Part shown: in pieces, positions 25,085-33,590 of the stretch | Position numbering within the stretch: position 1 is the stretch's first letter | Layout of the letters: every line of letters starts with the position of its first letter | Assembly: GCA_905235445.1 (NCBI GenBank) | Contig: CAJOLJ010000040.1 | Location: forward strand, 1-33,590 | DNA length: 33,590 nt | Direction: 5' to 3' | Source: an uncultured Bacteroidales bacterium | Lineage (GTDB): Bacteria > Bacteroidota > Bacteroidia > Bacteroidales > UBA932 | The notes under the pieces: model-generated | The model's input: only the letters and a program-made list of their open reading frames with translations | Told to the model about the DNA's origin: nothing | Databases searched by the model: none | Program-made: the position numbers and the translations under genes

Positions 25085-25128
25085 ATGCTGAAAAATAAAG
25101 ATTGATGGGTTCTTGAAGATTGGGATGG

Positions 25129-26058
25129 CTATTTTTGCAGCTCCCTTCCTATTGCCTCCACAAGGGCCGAGAACTGCTGGGGGTCGAATAGCCTGGTTCG
25201 GAAGGCAATCCTCCCGTCCTTGCCAATGAGGACGTTCCTCGTAATGCCGCTCCCGTGAAGGGCATAGAGGTCGTATATCCTGGACTCGGGATCGAAGGCC
25301 AGGGGATAGGTTATCCCAGTGGAGCTCCGGAATGCTTCCATCTTCTCCCAGGGTTCGTCCCTGTCTATGCCGATGAGGACAAAATCATCCCTCCCCCCGA
25401 AGCGGGCGTTTATCTCGGACTCTATGTGGGGCATTTCTTTCCTGCACACCGAGCACCAGGAGGCTGTGAACTGCAGCATGACGACCTTGCCCCTCTGCTC
25501 ACAGAGGTCGAAGATTCCTGCCCCGTCACTGGGGGCCGTTCCGCTGTACCCTTCAGCATACTTTGCCGCAGGGTCATAGAGTTCGCACCTGAAAGCGGGG
25601 GCGTTGTCCCCGTCGAAGACAATGTACTGCACATCGTCACATACCGTGAGTCCCGCTTCCTTCCATCCTGCAAACCCCGCTGAAAGAACCCCGACATCCT
25701 TGTATCCGGCACCGAGAAGGGCCTTTGCGCCCGCTTCCTCTTCCCCGTTTCCGTAAAGGACCACTGTGGTAGCCAGGTCAGGGCAGAGGGCCTTCACGCT
25801 GTCCACGAATGACGGCACGCTGTATGGTATGTTGTTGGAGTAGGGGATCTGTCCCGCTGCCGCTTCCGAAGGGGCCCTCAGGTCCACAAGAAGGACAGAG
25901 GTGGCAGCGTCACTTAGTGACGCCTGGAGGGCGGAAGGGTCAATTGTCCTGTAGGAGGGTCCACTGCAGGATGCGAGGAAAAGAAGCAGGGCCGAGCAGG
26001 CCGCAGAAGTGACGGCTGATGCAAAGGCAGTATGATGGAAAAGACTATTTGTACGCAT
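25129..26058 (-). CDS. Rhodanese-thioredoxin fusion lipoprotein
   Basis: A 309-residue envelope lipoprotein (lipobox LASC, Cys31). Residues 40-135 resemble a rhodanese domain (VLLVDLRAPSEAAAGQIPYSNNIPY...), but the catalytic Cys position in TVVLYGNGEE is Gly103, so sulfur transfer is unlikely. Residues 180-309 are a TlpA/AhpC-type thioredoxin fold with the active site WCSVC (Cys202, Cys205) in MLQFTASWCSVCRKEMP, followed by LIGIDRDEPWEKM and a cis-Pro-like region ITRNVLIGKDGRIAFR. It probably reduces or isomerises disulfides of exported proteins. It lies between the esterase and symporter genes on the same strand, with a -7 box upstream, so it may be a separate two-gene unit with the symporter. 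Confidence 0.83.
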   Translation of the reverse strand: MRTNSLFHHTAFASAVTSAACSALLLFLASCSGPSYRTIDPSALQASLSDAATSVLLVDLRAPSEAAAGQIPYSNNIPYSVPSFVDSVKALCPDLATTVVLYGNGEEEAGAKALLGAGYKDVGVLSAGFAGWKEAGLTVCDDVQYIVFDGDNAPAFRCELYDPAAKYAEGYSGTAPSDGAGIFDLCEQRGKVVMLQFTASWCSVCRKEMPHIESEINARFGGRDDFVLIGIDRDEPWEKMEAFRSSTGITYPLAFDPESRIYDLYALHGSGITRNVLIGKDGRIAFRTRLFDPQQFSALVEAIGRELQK

Positions 26059-26086
26059 AGTGGGGATGTTTTACCAAAAACAGGGG

Positions 26087-26094
26087 CAAAGATA
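26087..26094 (-). promoter_or_regulatory. -7 box upstream of rhodanese-thioredoxin gene
   Basis: The minus strand reads TATCTTTGCC, an exact TAnnTTTG match, 29 bases before the ATG at 26058. No clear -33 TTTG at standard distance. Confidence 0.5.
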
Positions 26095-26156
26095 CAAAAA
26101 CGGACAGAAGTTGGCCACCTTCTTCCCGATACATGACCCTATTTGCAAACAGGAAG

Positions 26157-26177
26157 CCGCCCACCCTCCCGGGGCGG
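26157..26177 (-). terminator. Possible terminator after esterase gene
   Basis: On the minus strand CCGCCC pairs with GGGCGG around a 9-base loop, followed by CTTCCTGTTTG. It lies 32 bases after the stop of the double esterase and before the -7 box of the next gene, suggesting a transcription boundary here. Confidence 0.45.
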
Positions 26178-26208
26178 ACGGCTAGTGGATTCCTCCCGCA
26201 CAGGGGGC

Positions 26209-28311
26209 CTACCTCACCTCGACCCTGAAGGTGGAGGCCGGAAGGAGGGCACCGTTATAGAGGTTGGCCCTTGTATAGGGCTCCCAAGCATACCGGACGA
26301 GGGTGGGGGAGGGTACGTCCGGACATGAGAGCACTATCTCGTTTCCACGGACCTCGGCCTTTGCCGGGAAGAAGCATCCCTCATGGCTTGCCACCTCGAA
26401 GCCCGTTATCTCCCTCACCGAGGGGTCGGACTCGCCGTCCGGCAGGACCCCGGGATGAAGTCCCTCGGCGTAATCGAAGCTCACGACGACCCTGTTCCCC
26501 TCGGCCCTGGCCTCCCTGACGAGCGGACCGCTCGGGGTTACATTGCTGAAGCCGTAGTCCCTGGACAGTGCCCACTGGGCAAGTCTTCTCCCGACGGGTT
26601 TCTTTTCGGTGAAATGCACGTCGACGAGGTCGCCGATGTCCGAACTGACGACCATGCCAAGGGCACTTCTCTGCCCAAGCAGGAGCCTCTGGCTATCCCT
26701 GAACCATGGCCAGGAGGGACGGCCCAGGCTGGAAAGCTGCACGTAGTAGAAGGGCATGTCCTCCTTCCCGAAATATTCCCTCCAGCTGTCCACGAGCATC
26801 GTGAACAGGGCCGAGTGGGCGCTCTTGTTGTGGGCATTGGATTCTCCCTGGTACCAGGCTACGCCCTTGATGGTGTAGCGGTCGAGGGGGAGTATCCCCG
26901 CCTCGAAGAGGTAGCAAGGCTGATAGGGATGGCGGTCAACCTTGTCAGTACGGTTTGAAATGTTCTTCGCTGCCCTTCCACGTGCCCAGTCCTGTATGAA
27001 ATCATTGTTAAGCCAGTCCCTGAGGATCAGCGGGAAGCGGGTCTCCAGGGTGTTCCTGTCCACCCATGACTCCGTGGTGGCACCGCCGACGGCGTTGCAG
27101 ATGAGCCCGACGGGAACTCTGAGGGAGTCCCTGAGCGTTTTCCCGAAATAATACCCCACAGCGGAGAACATCTTCACGTTTTCCGGGGAAGCCACTTCCC
27201 ACTTTGCGGGTTTGAAATAATCCAGGTTATTAAGGCTGTCCAGGGCCGATAGGGGCCAGGCCACATCGTCCGTCCTCCAGCGGCATTTCATGTCATAGAG
27301 GCGAAGGTCCGCATCCGCGCTAAGCGGTATGTCCAAGGGGCCTTCCTTGGTCTGGCACATCATGAACTCCATGTTGGACTGTCCCGAGCATAGCCACACT
27401 TCCCCCACAGCGACATTGCTGAAGGAGAGTTTCCTGTTCTTGGTGGAAACCGTAAGCCTGAGGCCCGTGGCCTCCTTCCTCGGGGGGAGGACCACCTTCC
27501 AGTGGCCGCTCGCAGGAGTGACTGCACTGACCTTCTCCTTTCCCAGTGTCACCGTCACCTTCTCACCTGCATCGGCTATGCCGTGGATATCGAGGGGGAC
27601 GTTCCTCTGGAGGACCATGTTGTCGGTATACAGCTCTGACAGGGACAATCCTCCATAGTCACCCGTTATCTGGGAGTATACTGTCTTTGCGAGCAGCGAA
27701 GCCCCGAAGGCGTCAGGATGCACTGCGTCCGGGATGTGCTGGGGGTAGGGATAAAGCGGCGTATGGAAATCAATGAGTTCCGCACCCGATAGTTCCGCCA
27801 CGACCCCTATGGCCTCCTGTATCTCGGTGTGCCACTCCTTGGTCCCGGAGTTGAAGCGGGGATGGCGGTCGGCGATGGGGGTCATGAGCGCGATTATCAC
27901 CCTTGCCGAAGGACTTACCGTCTTCAGGGTATCAATGAGGGTAAGATAGTCCCCGACGAACTCATCCCTGTAGTTGGGCCAGTTGCGGGGGTCCGTGTCG
28001 TTGACCCCGAGGTGTATGACAATGATATCGGCGGGGAAGAGCATCGCTGCGGCGAACTCCTCCTGGTCCATGTACGGGCGGTGGCCATGACGGAGGAGGG
28101 TTGCACCGTTCCTCCCGAAATTGCCGACTTCATACCCGTCCCCGAGCATCTTCTGGAGCTGGAACGGATAGGCCTCGTTTTCCCTGTCACTGAGGGTCAT
28201 CCCCCAGGTTATGCTGTCCCCGATGCAGGAGACCCTTATTTTATGGTTCTGGGAGAAGCACAGGGTCCCAAGGGAGAGAAGCAGGACCAGTACTGAAAGG
28301 ATTCTTTTCAT
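26209..28311 (-). CDS. GDSL esterase + sialate O-acetylesterase fusion
   Basis: A 700-residue exported protein with two SGNH-type esterase domains. ATG 28311 begins the signal peptide (MKRILSVLVLLLSLG... to about FSQ). Domain 1 (about 24-220) has CIGDSITWG (Ser33), GNFGRNGATLL, LGVNDTDP (Asn104) and IPDAVHPD (Asp195, His198), the four blocks of GDSL hydrolases. After a beta-rich linker, domain 2 (about 300-590) has WLCSGQSNMEF (Ser312), ICNAVGGATTESW and GVAWYQGESN, the SASA/sialate O-acetylesterase blocks. A C-terminal beta domain closes it. Two-domain NanS esterases such as that of Tannerella forsythia remove acetyl groups from sialic acids so that sialidases can act; acetylated plant glycans are an alternative target. 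It follows susD by 164 bases. Confidence 0.88.
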   Translation of the reverse strand: MKRILSVLVLLLSLGTLCFSQNHKIRVSCIGDSITWGMTLSDRENEAYPFQLQKMLGDGYEVGNFGRNGATLLRHGHRPYMDQEEFAAAMLFPADIIVIHLGVNDTDPRNWPNYRDEFVGDYLTLIDTLKTVSPSARVIIALMTPIADRHPRFNSGTKEWHTEIQEAIGVVAELSGAELIDFHTPLYPYPQHIPDAVHPDAFGASLLAKTVYSQITGDYGGLSLSELYTDNMVLQRNVPLDIHGIADAGEKVTVTLGKEKVSAVTPASGHWKVVLPPRKEATGLRLTVSTKNRKLSFSNVAVGEVWLCSGQSNMEFMMCQTKEGPLDIPLSADADLRLYDMKCRWRTDDVAWPLSALDSLNNLDYFKPAKWEVASPENVKMFSAVGYYFGKTLRDSLRVPVGLICNAVGGATTESWVDRNTLETRFPLILRDWLNNDFIQDWARGRAAKNISNRTDKVDRHPYQPCYLFEAGILPLDRYTIKGVAWYQGESNAHNKSAHSALFTMLVDSWREYFGKEDMPFYYVQLSSLGRPSWPWFRDSQRLLLGQRSALGMVVSSDIGDLVDVHFTEKKPVGRRLAQWALSRDYGFSNVTPSGPLVREARAEGNRVVVSFDYAEGLHPGVLPDGESDPSVREITGFEVASHEGCFFPAKAEVRGNEIVLSCPDVPSPTLVRYAWEPYTRANLYNGALLPASTFRVEVR

Positions 28312-28334
28312 ATTCTGTGTTTGGTATGTGGGCG

Positions 28335-28422
28335 AAAAGGGGAAGTGACGCCCCTTTGGGGAAGGCTGCATATTTCATGCCTGCAAAGGCTTCCTGGAGC
28401 CTCCTTTCAAAAAGGCAGGAGG
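28335..28422 (-). terminator. Hairpin cluster between susD and esterase gene
   Basis: On the minus strand, CCTCCT pairs with AGGAGG (28422-28400), and further on CCCC-AAA-GGGG competes with AAAGGGG-loop-CCCCTTT (28361-28335). The second form ends in CCCCTTTT. The mutually exclusive stems look like partial termination or processing within the operon, which could lower expression of the downstream esterase relative to SusC/SusD. Confidence 0.4.
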
Positions 28423-28475
28423 AACCACTGGGCTCCCCCTGCCATGTCAAGTGGACCTATGGTCCCCTCTTTTCA

Positions 28476-30080
28476 CTAGTAACCCTGGGTCTGGGTCAGT
28501 TCAGGATCGTTTCCGAGGATGGTCTTGTCAAGAGGCCACAGGACCTTGTAGGCCTCGCTCTCCTTCAGGACGGAGGTTCCGTCATTGGCGGGATTCCCCT
28601 CGGGGCAGAAGACAAGGTGCTTGCCGTCCTTGGTAAGGGTCATGCGGCATACATCGAACCACCTCTGGCCCTCCTGGATGAGTTCCTTGTCCTTCTCGGC
28701 GAGGATTGCGAGCTCATTCTGGGTGAATGAACCGGCGGTGTACTCGTAATCAGGAGTCCAATTCGCACCGTATGCACGCTTGCGGACGAGATTGATGTAC
28801 TTGGCGACGTCGGTGCCGTTGCCCTCGTAGTTGGCGACCTCCGCAAGGGAGAGGTAAACCCACGCAAGGCGGTAGTAGATGAAATCGCCCTCGAACTGGT
28901 GCACTCCGGCAGCGTTCTGGTAACCGATGTTCTTCCTGACGTTCGTGCCGAAAATCTGCATCACACCGGTGTTCTCGAAGACGGTCTTGTCGTAGGAAGC
29001 GATGAAGGTGGCATCCCTGCGGGAATCCTCCCTGTCATAGGAGAGGAACATGTTGTCCAGGTACTGGCACCTCTGGATGCCGGCGGTGTTCAGTTTGAGC
29101 TCGTCACCGAAGATGGTGCCGTCCTCCTTGAGCTGGCGGTTCATGGTCTCGCCTCGTCCGTCGGACATGTAGGTGTAGTTGGAAAGGGCATTGGTGGCCT
29201 CGCCCTCACCGAAGTGGATGGAGAAGATGACCTCACCGTTCTTCTTGGTGGAGAATATTGAGGAGAAGTCGTTCTGAAGGGCAAGTCCGTAATTGCTCTC
29301 GAGGTTCTTCAGGTATGTCTTGGCCTGGGCGATGTCGGAGGCGCCCCCGGCCTTCTGGTCAAGTACGGAGACTTTGGCGCTCCACAGGTAGACCTCGGCG
29401 GCAAGGGCCTCGGTGGCAGCCTTGGACCAGTAGCTCTTCCCGTAAGGGAAATTGTTCGTGGCCCCGAAGTGGTCGAGGGATGACTTGAGGTCGCTCTTGA
29501 TCTGGGCGAGGACCTCGGATGCGGGGTTGCGTCCCATGTAGAGATTGACGGGATCGAGCTCACCGTCGATAACCGCGACGTCCAGCCTCAGGGGGACATT
29601 CCCGTAGGTCCTGTACAGGTCGAAGTAATAGAATGCCCTAAGGCCGTAGGCGATTCCCAGGTAAGTCTCCTTCTTGGCGGCGGACACGACATCTGAAGCC
29701 TCGAGGCGGGCTATGAACAGGTTGACGTTGGTGATCCTGCCGTAGTAGTTACCGAAGGAGGAGAGGCCGGTATGGTCGTTGTCGAAGTTCTGGTCGATGA
29801 TCTCCTGGTAGTCCAGCGAGGAGCCGTCGCTCCCTGTTCCGGTACGGTAGGCTCCGCCGCGCATCTCACCAATCACGATGGTGTGCGTCCATGACTGGTC
29901 GCGCATGTTCTTGTGCAAGCCGTCGATGTAGGAATCGAAGTTGGCTTCCGTCTTCCAGTAGGACTCGCTTCCGTAGTAGTCGATGGGACCCAGGTCAAGC
30001 AGGTCTCCGCAGGAAGCGCATGACAGGGCGGCAAAGAGGGTCGCCGCACACATATAGAGGATGGAATTATATCTTTTCAT
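28476..30080 (-). CDS. susD-like: SusD/RagB-like glycan-binding lipoprotein
   Basis: Outer-membrane surface lipoprotein of 534 residues (lipobox LSCASC, Cys near 24). Seen: DLLDLGPIDYYGSESYWKTEANFDSYIDGLH at the start, the usual SusD N-terminal region; tetratricopeptide-like helices such as YLGIAYGLRAFYYFDLYRTYGNVPL and SKAATEALAAEVYLWSAK; and the conserved C-terminal end RWFDVCRMTL...LWPLDKTILGNDPELTQTQGY. SusD proteins form a lid on the SusC transporter and capture oligosaccharides. The ligand cannot be predicted from sequence, as SusD sequences are divergent. It starts 21 bases after the end of the susC-like gene. Confidence 0.95.
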   Translation of the reverse strand: MKRYNSILYMCAATLFAALSCASCGDLLDLGPIDYYGSESYWKTEANFDSYIDGLHKNMRDQSWTHTIVIGEMRGGAYRTGTGSDGSSLDYQEIIDQNFDNDHTGLSSFGNYYGRITNVNLFIARLEASDVVSAAKKETYLGIAYGLRAFYYFDLYRTYGNVPLRLDVAVIDGELDPVNLYMGRNPASEVLAQIKSDLKSSLDHFGATNNFPYGKSYWSKAATEALAAEVYLWSAKVSVLDQKAGGASDIAQAKTYLKNLESNYGLALQNDFSSIFSTKKNGEVIFSIHFGEGEATNALSNYTYMSDGRGETMNRQLKEDGTIFGDELKLNTAGIQRCQYLDNMFLSYDREDSRRDATFIASYDKTVFENTGVMQIFGTNVRKNIGYQNAAGVHQFEGDFIYYRLAWVYLSLAEVANYEGNGTDVAKYINLVRKRAYGANWTPDYEYTAGSFTQNELAILAEKDKELIQEGQRWFDVCRMTLTKDGKHLVFCPEGNPANDGTSVLKESEAYKVLWPLDKTILGNDPELTQTQGY

Positions 30081-30101
30081 ATCAATTCTTTTCTTCAGTC
30101 G

Positions 30102-33100
30102 TTAGAAAGAGAGGTCGAAGCTGAGGAGGTAGGTGCGAGGCAGGGCGTAGCCGTTGCCGGGAAGACCTCCGCGCTCAGGGCTGGAGATGTACTTGGCGGC
30201 GGTGAGGTAGCCGAGGTTCTGGCCGGTCAGGGACACGCTCAGGCCCTTGATGTTGACCTTGTTGAGCAAGGTCTTGGGGAATGAGTAGGTCAGTGAGAGC
30301 TCACGGATGGCGAGATAGTCACCCCTGTAGGTCCAGAAGTCGCTGTACCTGTAGTAGTTGGCTGCTCCAAGCTGGTCTGCCCAGACGTAGCGGGGGAACT
30401 TGGCGTTGGGATTCTCGGGAGTGTAGGTCTCGGTCACGAGGGTAGGCATGTTGTAGGTTCCCTGCATACATCCGAGCATCCATGTCATACCGTTGGCCTG
30501 GCTGTTGTCCTGGATATAGAATCCGAGGGCGTAGTCGAAGCGGGCGTAGAAGGAGAGGTTCTTCCAGGTGAGGGTGGTGTTCATACCGCCGGTCCAGTGG
30601 GGGATGGTGTTTCCGAGCACGACCTGGTCGTGGCTGTCGATGATCCCGTCGCCGTTGATATCCTCATAGATGAAGTCTCCGGGGGCGAGGAGGATGGCGT
30701 TGTTGGGGTTGATGGTCCCGTTGGCGATACCTTTCTCCCACATCTCGGGGCTGTACTGGTACTTTCCGTTCCAGTGGCCGCTGGTGACATAGTAACCGGC
30801 GGGGAAGTCACTTTCGGAACGTGCCATCTTGACTACCTTGTATCCGTAGACGATGCCCGGCTCCTGGCCTTCCTGGTAGCCGCCATACCATTCGGTGGCA
30901 GTCAGGTTCTCGCCTGTGTAGAACTCGTATCCACCCTGGCGGTTGCGAGGCAGTTCGTTGTCGGGAAGCTTGATGATCTTGTTGCGGTTGTACGCTATGT
31001 TCGCGGAGGCCACCCACTTGAAGTCCTTGTTCTGGAGGATCTTGCCGGAGAGCTCGAGTTCGAGGCCGCGGTTGCGGAACTGACCGTTATTGTTGGTCAC
31101 CGATGAGAAACCGGTCGTGGAGGGCAGGGACAGGGCTGCGTACTTGTCGTCGGTCAGACGGTTGTAGAAAGTAAGGTTGGCATTGAGCCTGTTCTCGAAG
31201 AAGGAGACGTCGGCACCGACCTCGAAGGTGGTGGTCTTCTCCCATCTGAGGGACGGGTTAGGCAGGGTTCCGATGAGGAAGCCGGTGTTGCCGTCATAGG
31301 GGGTCTGGGAGGAGTATGCTCCCTGCAGGGTGTATGCACCGATGCCGGAGGCGTTTCCGTTCACTCCGTACGAGGCGCGGAGCTTTCCGAAGGAGAGGAC
31401 GGGGAGGGTGTTCCTCACGAAATCCTCGTTTCCGAAGACCCAACCGAGGGAAACTCCCGGGAAGAAGCCCCAGCGGTTGTCAAGCAGTGCTGAGTAACCG
31501 TCCTCGCGGAATGTGAAGGCTGCGAGGTACTTCCCTGCGAAATCATAGTTGACGCGCCCGAAGTAGGACAGGATGCGGTACTCGCTGTGGGAGGAGTCGA
31601 TGCTTCGCTTGTTCTCATCCGTGGATGTGAGGCCAAGGTCCTGGAAGTCATCCGTGGGAGCTCCCTGGCCCGATGCCGAGAAGCCCTTGTAGGACCTGCT
31701 GTAGAACTCCGCACCCACCATGGCATCCAGGTTGTGGTTGCGCTCGAAGGTGTGCTTGTACTGGAGGGTGGCGTTGTATGTCTGGTTGAATGTGCGATTG
31801 AACGAGGCTGAGGTGCTTCTAGTGGTATTCTTGCTCGTCTGTGCCTGGTTCGTATAGTAGTCCTTGTTGAAAGACTCATTCACGTTCTCGTCATAGTACC
31901 AGGTGGCATTCACGTTGAAAGTGAGGTCACGGGTGATGGCGGCGGTGAGGGTCTCCCCGAGGGAGAGCTTCCTGTTCTCGTAGTCGCGAAGGAACTTCTC
32001 CGGCTGGAAATTCTGGTTTCCATCACCTGTGGAGTTTCCGAGGAGCGGATTCCCGTCCTCGTCCTCATAACGGACTGTCGGAGGGGTGGACATGATACGT
32101 CCGAAGTACTGGCTCTCACTGCCCTGGGTAGCGGACATGGAGCGATACTTGGTCCTCGCGAAATTCACATTGGAGCGGGAAGTGAGCCAATTGTTGATCT
32201 TGTAGCTCCCGTTGAACAGGAAAGTGAGCCTCTTGTAGTATGTCGTGACGGGAAGACCGTCGGTGTCATTGTAGCCGATGCTGGCATAGTAGCTGCCCTT
32301 GTCGTTGGCCCCGGACAGGGACACGGTGTAGTCCTGGCTGAGGGCGGGGTTGTTGAGGTTGTAGTCGGCGGGGTTGGTGTTCTTGTAGATTATCTGGACA
32401 TTGGGGTCAAGGGGATCGGTCATCTCCTGCCAGCCCTTGCCCAGGAGGTAGGCGTTGTCCGGGGTCTTCTTGAGGATGTTCCAGATAGTGTTGGAAGCGA
32501 TAGTCGTAGCGCCGATTCCGTAGGCGGAGGCACTGTTCAGGCTGGCAGTGGATGCCCAGTGGGAGGAAGCGTACGCCTTGCGCATCCAGTAGATGTAAGT
32601 CCCTGCGTCAGCATACTCGAAAGGCATGTATACGTAGTTGAGGCCGGCCTTCGCCTTGAAGTGGATTTCCGAGGTGCCGGGATGTCCTTTCTTCGTGGTG
32701 ATGAGGATAACGCCGTTGGAGGCGCGCGCACCGTAGATGGCGGTCGCACCTGCATCCTTGAGGACGTCTATGGACTCGATGTCGTCGTTGTTGATTTCTC
32801 CCATGTCGTCACGGAGCTGTCCGTCCACGATCACGAGGGGGGAACCGGAACCGTCGAGGTTCGTTCCTCCGCGAAGTACTATCGTAGGGGCGGAGGTAGG
32901 GTTACCGGAGGTCTGTATGACGCGCAGTCCCGACACTGCTCCCGAAAGGGCGGAGGCGGCATTGGTGAAAGTACCGACGGCAAGGGCTTTCTCGTCCACT
33001 TTCGCAATTGAGTTCGTGACCTTGGAGCGGAGCTGTGTCCCGCCGTATCCGGTCACGACCACTTCATTCAGAAGTGTGCTGTCGTCCGTGAGGACAATGC

Positions 33101-33404
33101 TGAGGGGCTGTCCGTTCCACTTGACCTCTACGGTGGAATATCCGATGGAGGAGAAGACAATGACATCACCGACCTTCGCATTTGCCTGGACGAACTTTCC
33201 GTCCAGGTCGGTCACGGTACCTGTGGATACCGGTGCACCCTGAATCAGGACGGAAGCACCGATCACTGGCTCTCCCTGTTCGTCTACGACGGTTCCCGTG
33301 CAGTTCCCTCCCTGGGCGAAGGAAAGGTATCCTCCGCAGGACAGGAGCGCGGAAAGTGCGAAGACCATGGTCAGGGACAATGTTCTTGCGAGTGTTTTAC
33401 GCAT
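30102..33404 (-). CDS. susC-like: SusC/RagA TonB-dependent outer-membrane transporter
   Basis: A 1100-residue outer-membrane beta-barrel that imports oligosaccharides with energy from TonB. ATG 33404 gives a signal peptide (MRKTLARTLSLTMVF... to about SFAQ); the frame is open to 33500 without a plausible start. A carboxypeptidase-regulatory-like domain follows (CTGTVVDEQGEPVIGASV...GTVTDLDGKF). Then come the TonB-box region NEVVVTGYG and the plug with LRGGTNLDGSGSPLVIVDGQ and the SusC signature DDIESIDVLKDAGATAIYGARASNGVILITTKKG. The barrel ends in the aromatic strand YLLSFDLSF. It pairs with the adjacent SusD. No sigma/anti-sigma or hybrid sensor gene is present to the left; a regulator may lie to the right of the window. 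Confidence 0.97.
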   Translation of the reverse strand: MRKTLARTLSLTMVFALSALLSCGGYLSFAQGGNCTGTVVDEQGEPVIGASVLIQGAPVSTGTVTDLDGKFVQANAKVGDVIVFSSIGYSTVEVKWNGQPLSIVLTDDSTLLNEVVVTGYGGTQLRSKVTNSIAKVDEKALAVGTFTNAASALSGAVSGLRVIQTSGNPTSAPTIVLRGGTNLDGSGSPLVIVDGQLRDDMGEINNDDIESIDVLKDAGATAIYGARASNGVILITTKKGHPGTSEIHFKAKAGLNYVYMPFEYADAGTYIYWMRKAYASSHWASTASLNSASAYGIGATTIASNTIWNILKKTPDNAYLLGKGWQEMTDPLDPNVQIIYKNTNPADYNLNNPALSQDYTVSLSGANDKGSYYASIGYNDTDGLPVTTYYKRLTFLFNGSYKINNWLTSRSNVNFARTKYRSMSATQGSESQYFGRIMSTPPTVRYEDEDGNPLLGNSTGDGNQNFQPEKFLRDYENRKLSLGETLTAAITRDLTFNVNATWYYDENVNESFNKDYYTNQAQTSKNTTRSTSASFNRTFNQTYNATLQYKHTFERNHNLDAMVGAEFYSRSYKGFSASGQGAPTDDFQDLGLTSTDENKRSIDSSHSEYRILSYFGRVNYDFAGKYLAAFTFREDGYSALLDNRWGFFPGVSLGWVFGNEDFVRNTLPVLSFGKLRASYGVNGNASGIGAYTLQGAYSSQTPYDGNTGFLIGTLPNPSLRWEKTTTFEVGADVSFFENRLNANLTFYNRLTDDKYAALSLPSTTGFSSVTNNNGQFRNRGLELELSGKILQNKDFKWVASANIAYNRNKIIKLPDNELPRNRQGGYEFYTGENLTATEWYGGYQEGQEPGIVYGYKVVKMARSESDFPAGYYVTSGHWNGKYQYSPEMWEKGIANGTINPNNAILLAPGDFIYEDINGDGIIDSHDQVVLGNTIPHWTGGMNTTLTWKNLSFYARFDYALGFYIQDNSQANGMTWMLGCMQGTYNMPTLVTETYTPENPNAKFPRYVWADQLGAANYYRYSDFWTYRGDYLAIRELSLTYSFPKTLLNKVNIKGLSVSLTGQNLGYLTAAKYISSPERGGLPGNGYALPRTYLLSFDLSF

Positions 33405-33590
33405 AATGATAAAGGTTGTAGTTATAAAAAAAGGGGTAATGTTATTTGCATGCACTGTGGGAAGTGGTCCCAGTGGGTTTGATGGCGGAGTGAACCCCAC
33501 AGCGGGGAGCGCCCAGAGCTGGTATGTCCATTATTGTTCAGGGATTGTCTTTTATGTGGTCGTCTTTTTTGTAGTTTTAAGTAAACGTTA
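33405..33590 (-). promoter_or_regulatory. Leader region of susC-like gene
   Basis: This 186-base region upstream of the SusC start shows no TAnnTTTG box on the minus strand, so the promoter may lie further right or be of another type. It contains an imperfect hairpin at 33453-33475 (CACTG/CAGTG with inner GG/CC pairs) and a run of eight T just before the start. A regulated leader is possible but not shown. Confidence 0.35.

Overview
The window looks like chromosomal DNA of a GC-rich gut-type member of the Bacteroidales (Bacteroidota). Support comes from a SusC/SusD pair, GH92 and GH29 glycosidases, a GlsB-type N-acyltransferase, a FISUMP-domain exported protein, a DUF4250 small protein, and several promoters of the Bacteroidales type (TTTG, about 19 bases, TAnnTTTG). 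Strong Shine-Dalgarno sequences are mostly absent, as expected for this group. The genus cannot be fixed from the sequence alone. No phage, insertion sequence, CRISPR array or plasmid function was seen.

Layout. 1-1800: the 3' part of a glycine-lipid acyltransferase gene, then a HAD phosphatase. 1828-3036 (minus): a GltD-like FAD/Fe-S oxidoreductase. 3245-6984: a two-gene heterodimeric ABC exporter with one degenerate and one consensus ATPase. 7070-8746: a type-B carboxylesterase lipoprotein. 8845-11518 (minus): an envelope-stress-like cluster, read in the order PrsW-type membrane protease, ECF sigma factor, single-pass anti-sigma candidate, Spy-like periplasmic protein. The sigma gene is broken here by an exact 22-bp tandem duplication. 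11752-17311 (plus): a PLD-fold protein, a FISUMP exported protein, a GH92 mannosidase, tRNA-Ser(CGA) and an alpha/beta-hydrolase lipoprotein. 17376-18587: an M48 peptidase with a TerB-like tail. 18799-20673 (minus): a beta-helix carbohydrate-binding lipoprotein. 20980-21913: a second HAD phosphatase and DUF4250.

22113-33404 resembles a polysaccharide utilization locus. On the minus strand, from the right edge inward, it runs SusC, SusD, a double-domain GDSL/sialate-O-acetylesterase, a rhodanese-thioredoxin lipoprotein and a sodium:solute symporter. A GH29 alpha-L-fucosidase converges from the left. Fucosidase, sialate esterase and, further away, GH92 together suggest acetylated, fucosylated, mannose-bearing host glycans. 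That substrate is an inference. No PUL regulator is visible; one may lie to the right of the window.

The observation most worth following is the sigma gene. Removing either copy of the 22-bp repeat restores a normal 183-residue ECF sigma factor. This could be a reversible on/off switch, a fixed mutation or an assembly artefact. It sits in a cluster where a PrsW-type protease may control an anti-sigma factor without zinc-binding residues.
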